Shown: positions 61,965 to 64,000 of the stretch, in pieces
How positions within the stretch are numbered: the first letter of the stretch is position 1
Layout of the letters: each line of letters starts with the position of its first letter
Source of the DNA: Sphingomonas psychrotolerans
Lineage (GTDB): Bacteria > Pseudomonadota > Alphaproteobacteria > Sphingomonadales > Sphingomonadaceae
Assembly (NCBI RefSeq): GCF_002796605.1
Contig: NZ_CP024923.1
Location: 2,893,001-2,957,000, forward strand
Reading direction: 5' to 3'
Length of the DNA: 64,000 bases
The notes under the pieces: model-generated
Databases searched by the model: none
What the model saw: only the letters and a program-made list of their open reading frames with translations
What the model was told of the DNA's origin: nothing
Program-made: the position numbers and the translations under genes

Positions 61965-62070
61965 GCTGGCGAATGCCGGTGGGACTACATCGGTAAAGGC
62001 CGAAAGGCCGAGGCGGTTCGACCCCGCCCCCGGGTTCGCCCGGGATGTCTCGCCAATTTTCGTCGCCGGC
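61965..62070 (+). ncRNA. Y RNA-like ncRNA, unit 3
   Basis: Closed by GCTGGCGA (61965-61972) with TCGCCGGC (62063-62070), 8 bp including one G-T. It keeps the 5' GGCGAATGCCGG..GGGACTACATCGGTAA block and 3' TTTTCGTCGCC. Inside are GGCC-GAAA-GGCC (61998-62009), T-arm GGCGG-TTCGACC-CCGCC (62012-62028) and CCCGGG-TTCG-CCCGGG (62029-62044). No D-arm is present, so it is a reduced version. It ends 28 nt before rtcB. Confidence 0.75.
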
Positions 62071-62098
62071 ACCATGATCGCATTTGAGGGAGGTCGAG

Positions 62099-63325
62099 AT
62101 GACCGAGGCTTTGTATGATTTCCAGCACGTCGAAGGTGGCGTGCCGATCAAGATGTGGACCCGTGGCGTGCCGGTCGAGGACGGTGCGCGCGCCCAGCTT
62201 GCACGTGCGGCGCAGATGCCGTTCGTGTTCAAGCACGTGGCCGCGATGCCCGATGTCCATATCGGCATCGGCGCGACTGTCGGCTCGGTGATCCCGACCA
62301 AGGGCGCGGTGATCCCGGCGGCGGTGGGCGTCGACATCGGCTGCGGCATGATGGCGGCGCGCACCTCGCTGGTGGCGAGCGACCTGCCCGACAATCTGGA
62401 GGCGATCCGTTCGGCCATCGAGCAGGCGGTGCCGCACGGGCGTTCGGTGGGGCGCAGCAAGCGTGATACCGGTTCCTGGGGCAGCCCGCCGCCCGCGATC
62501 GTCGAGGCCTGGGCGACGCTCGCCCAGCGCTTCGATAAGATCACCGACAAATATCCGCGGCTCAAGAACACCAACAACCTGGTGCATCTGGGTACGCTGG
62601 GCACGGGCAACCACTTCATCGAGCTGTGCCTCGACCAGGACCAGCGCGTGTGGGTGATGCTCCATTCGGGTTCGCGCGGCGTCGGCAACGCGATCGGCAG
62701 CTATTTCATCGAGCTGGCGAAGCAGGACATGCGCAAGTGGCACATCAACCTGCCCGACGAGAACCTCGCTTATTTCCCGGAGGGAACCGATCATTTCGAC
62801 GATTATGTCGAGGCGGTCGGCTGGGCGCAGGACTTCGCGGCGCTGAACCGGCGGATGATGATGACCAACGTCATCCGCGCGCTGCGGGGCCAGATCGCCA
62901 AGCCGTTCGATGCGGAGCTGGAGGCAGTCAACTGCCACCACAACTACGTCCAGCGCGAGAACCACTTCGGTGAGAACGTGCTGGTCACCCGCAAGGGCGC
63001 GGTCCGCGCGGCGAAGGGCGTGCTGGGCATTATCCCCGGATCGATGGGCGCCAAGTCGTTCATTGTCCGGGGGCTGGGCAACCCCGAGTCGTTCGACAGT
63101 TGCAGCCATGGCGCGGGGCGCGTGATGTCCCGCACCGCGGCGAAGAAGCTGGTGACGCTAGACGAGCACATCCGCGACACCGCGGGCGTCGAGTGCCGCA
63201 AGGACGAAGGCGTGATCGACGAAACGCCGAAGGCGTACAAGCCGATCGAGGCCGTGATGGCGGCGCAAGCCGACCTGGTCGAGATCGTCCATACGCTCAA
63301 GCAGGTGGTGTGCGTGAAGGGCTAA
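62099..63325 (+). CDS. rtcB: RNA-splicing ligase RtcB
   Basis: Ligates 2',3'-cyclic-phosphate or 3'-phosphate RNA ends to 5'-OH ends using GTP and manganese. The 408-aa protein has the metal cysteine in VDIGCGM (Cys82), the metal histidine region LGTLGTGNHFIEL, HSGSRGVGN, and the guanylated histidine in SCSHGAGRVMSR (His337). GGGAGG precedes the ATG. It is the central repair enzyme of the island. Confidence 0.97.
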   Translation: MTEALYDFQHVEGGVPIKMWTRGVPVEDGARAQLARAAQMPFVFKHVAAMPDVHIGIGATVGSVIPTKGAVIPAAVGVDIGCGMMAARTSLVASDLPDNLEAIRSAIEQAVPHGRSVGRSKRDTGSWGSPPPAIVEAWATLAQRFDKITDKYPRLKNTNNLVHLGTLGTGNHFIELCLDQDQRVWVMLHSGSRGVGNAIGSYFIELAKQDMRKWHINLPDENLAYFPEGTDHFDDYVEAVGWAQDFAALNRRMMMTNVIRALRGQIAKPFDAELEAVNCHHNYVQRENHFGENVLVTRKGAVRAAKGVLGIIPGSMGAKSFIVRGLGNPESFDSCSHGAGRVMSRTAAKKLVTLDEHIRDTAGVECRKDEGVIDETPKAYKPIEAVMAAQADLVEIVHTLKQVVCVKG

Positions 63326-63344
63326 AAGGCTCTCGTCAGCCTTT
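63325..63344 (+). other. Small hairpin after rtcB
   Basis: AAAGGCT-CTCGTC-AGCCTTT forms a 7-bp stem right at the rtcB stop. There is no T-run after it, so it is more likely an operon-internal processing or stability element than a terminator. Confidence 0.3.
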
Positions 63345-63378
63345 GGCGCACACCACCATTTTCCCGAAAGGGCCGAAG

Positions 63379-64000
<622 letters not shown>

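Overview
The window is GC-rich, densely packed, and full of 4-nt ATGA/GTGA stop/start overlaps. Its gene content points to the chromosome of an alphaproteobacterium of the Sphingomonadaceae (Sphingomonas-like). The indicators are the order proA-nadD-rsfS-rlmH-envC-ctpA, large Caulobacter/Sphingomonas-type TonB-dependent receptors, SLC45-type sugar transport, an alphaproteobacterial GAAC-N7-GAAC LexA box, and two small secreted proteins with a C...E(D)IVVC motif. This assignment is inference from content; no 16S rRNA lies in the window.

Layout. 1-6.7 kb is housekeeping: proA, nadD, rsfS, rlmH, envC-like, ctpA, dsbB, coq7. 6.7-17.5 kb is mixed: a GT87-like membrane protein, a LexA-boxed DNA-repair radical SAM protein, hemerythrin, Lrp, VOC, a beta-helix/diheme-cytochrome pair, a DUF4130-UdgX fusion, aldo/keto reductase, a DJ-1 protein and a muramidase. 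17.5-26.7 kb is a malto-oligosaccharide locus: TonB receptor, secreted GH13 amylase (frameshifted here) and GH13 alpha-glucosidase on the minus strand, with LacI and MFS on the plus strand. 26.7-41.7 kb is again mostly core: AIM24-like, rnhB, a ThiD-VOC fusion, glmM, symporter, gor, pgi, lepB-rnc-era, cobB, dapB, nth, then tRNA-Arg(CCG). Next to the tRNA lies a small scar of phage and IS fragments. 42.3-44.6 kb holds a DUF1857 protein and a divergent NmrA/LysR pair. 45.4-56.1 kb is an envelope-transport region: an ATPase plus two DUF3526-type ABC-2 permeases, divergent from two TonB receptors across a promoter with repeated operator-like palindromes, and then a third large TonB receptor. 56.2-58.2 kb is decayed: IS ends, a heme oxygenase tail followed by a DUF454 gene, and a broken AraC gene.

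58.2-64.0 kb is the most interesting part, an RNA-repair island. A CARF-type sigma-54 activator (RtcR) faces a good -24/-12 promoter. Downstream come a Ro60/TROVE protein, three tandem Y-RNA-like non-coding RNAs with tRNA-mimicking modules, the RNA ligase RtcB, an unrecognised 147-aa protein, and the start of an RlaP-type nucleotidyltransferase that runs off the window. The second Y-like RNA carries T-arm, capped acceptor stem and D-arm in circularly permuted order.

Three genes (amylase, dapB, nth) are each broken by one missing base in a G/C homopolymer. Because dapB is normally essential, base-calling error is a serious possibility for all three. Four intergenic 70-95 bp inverted-repeat elements (near 7.1, 13.5, 27.6 and 38.1 kb) share a family-like architecture.
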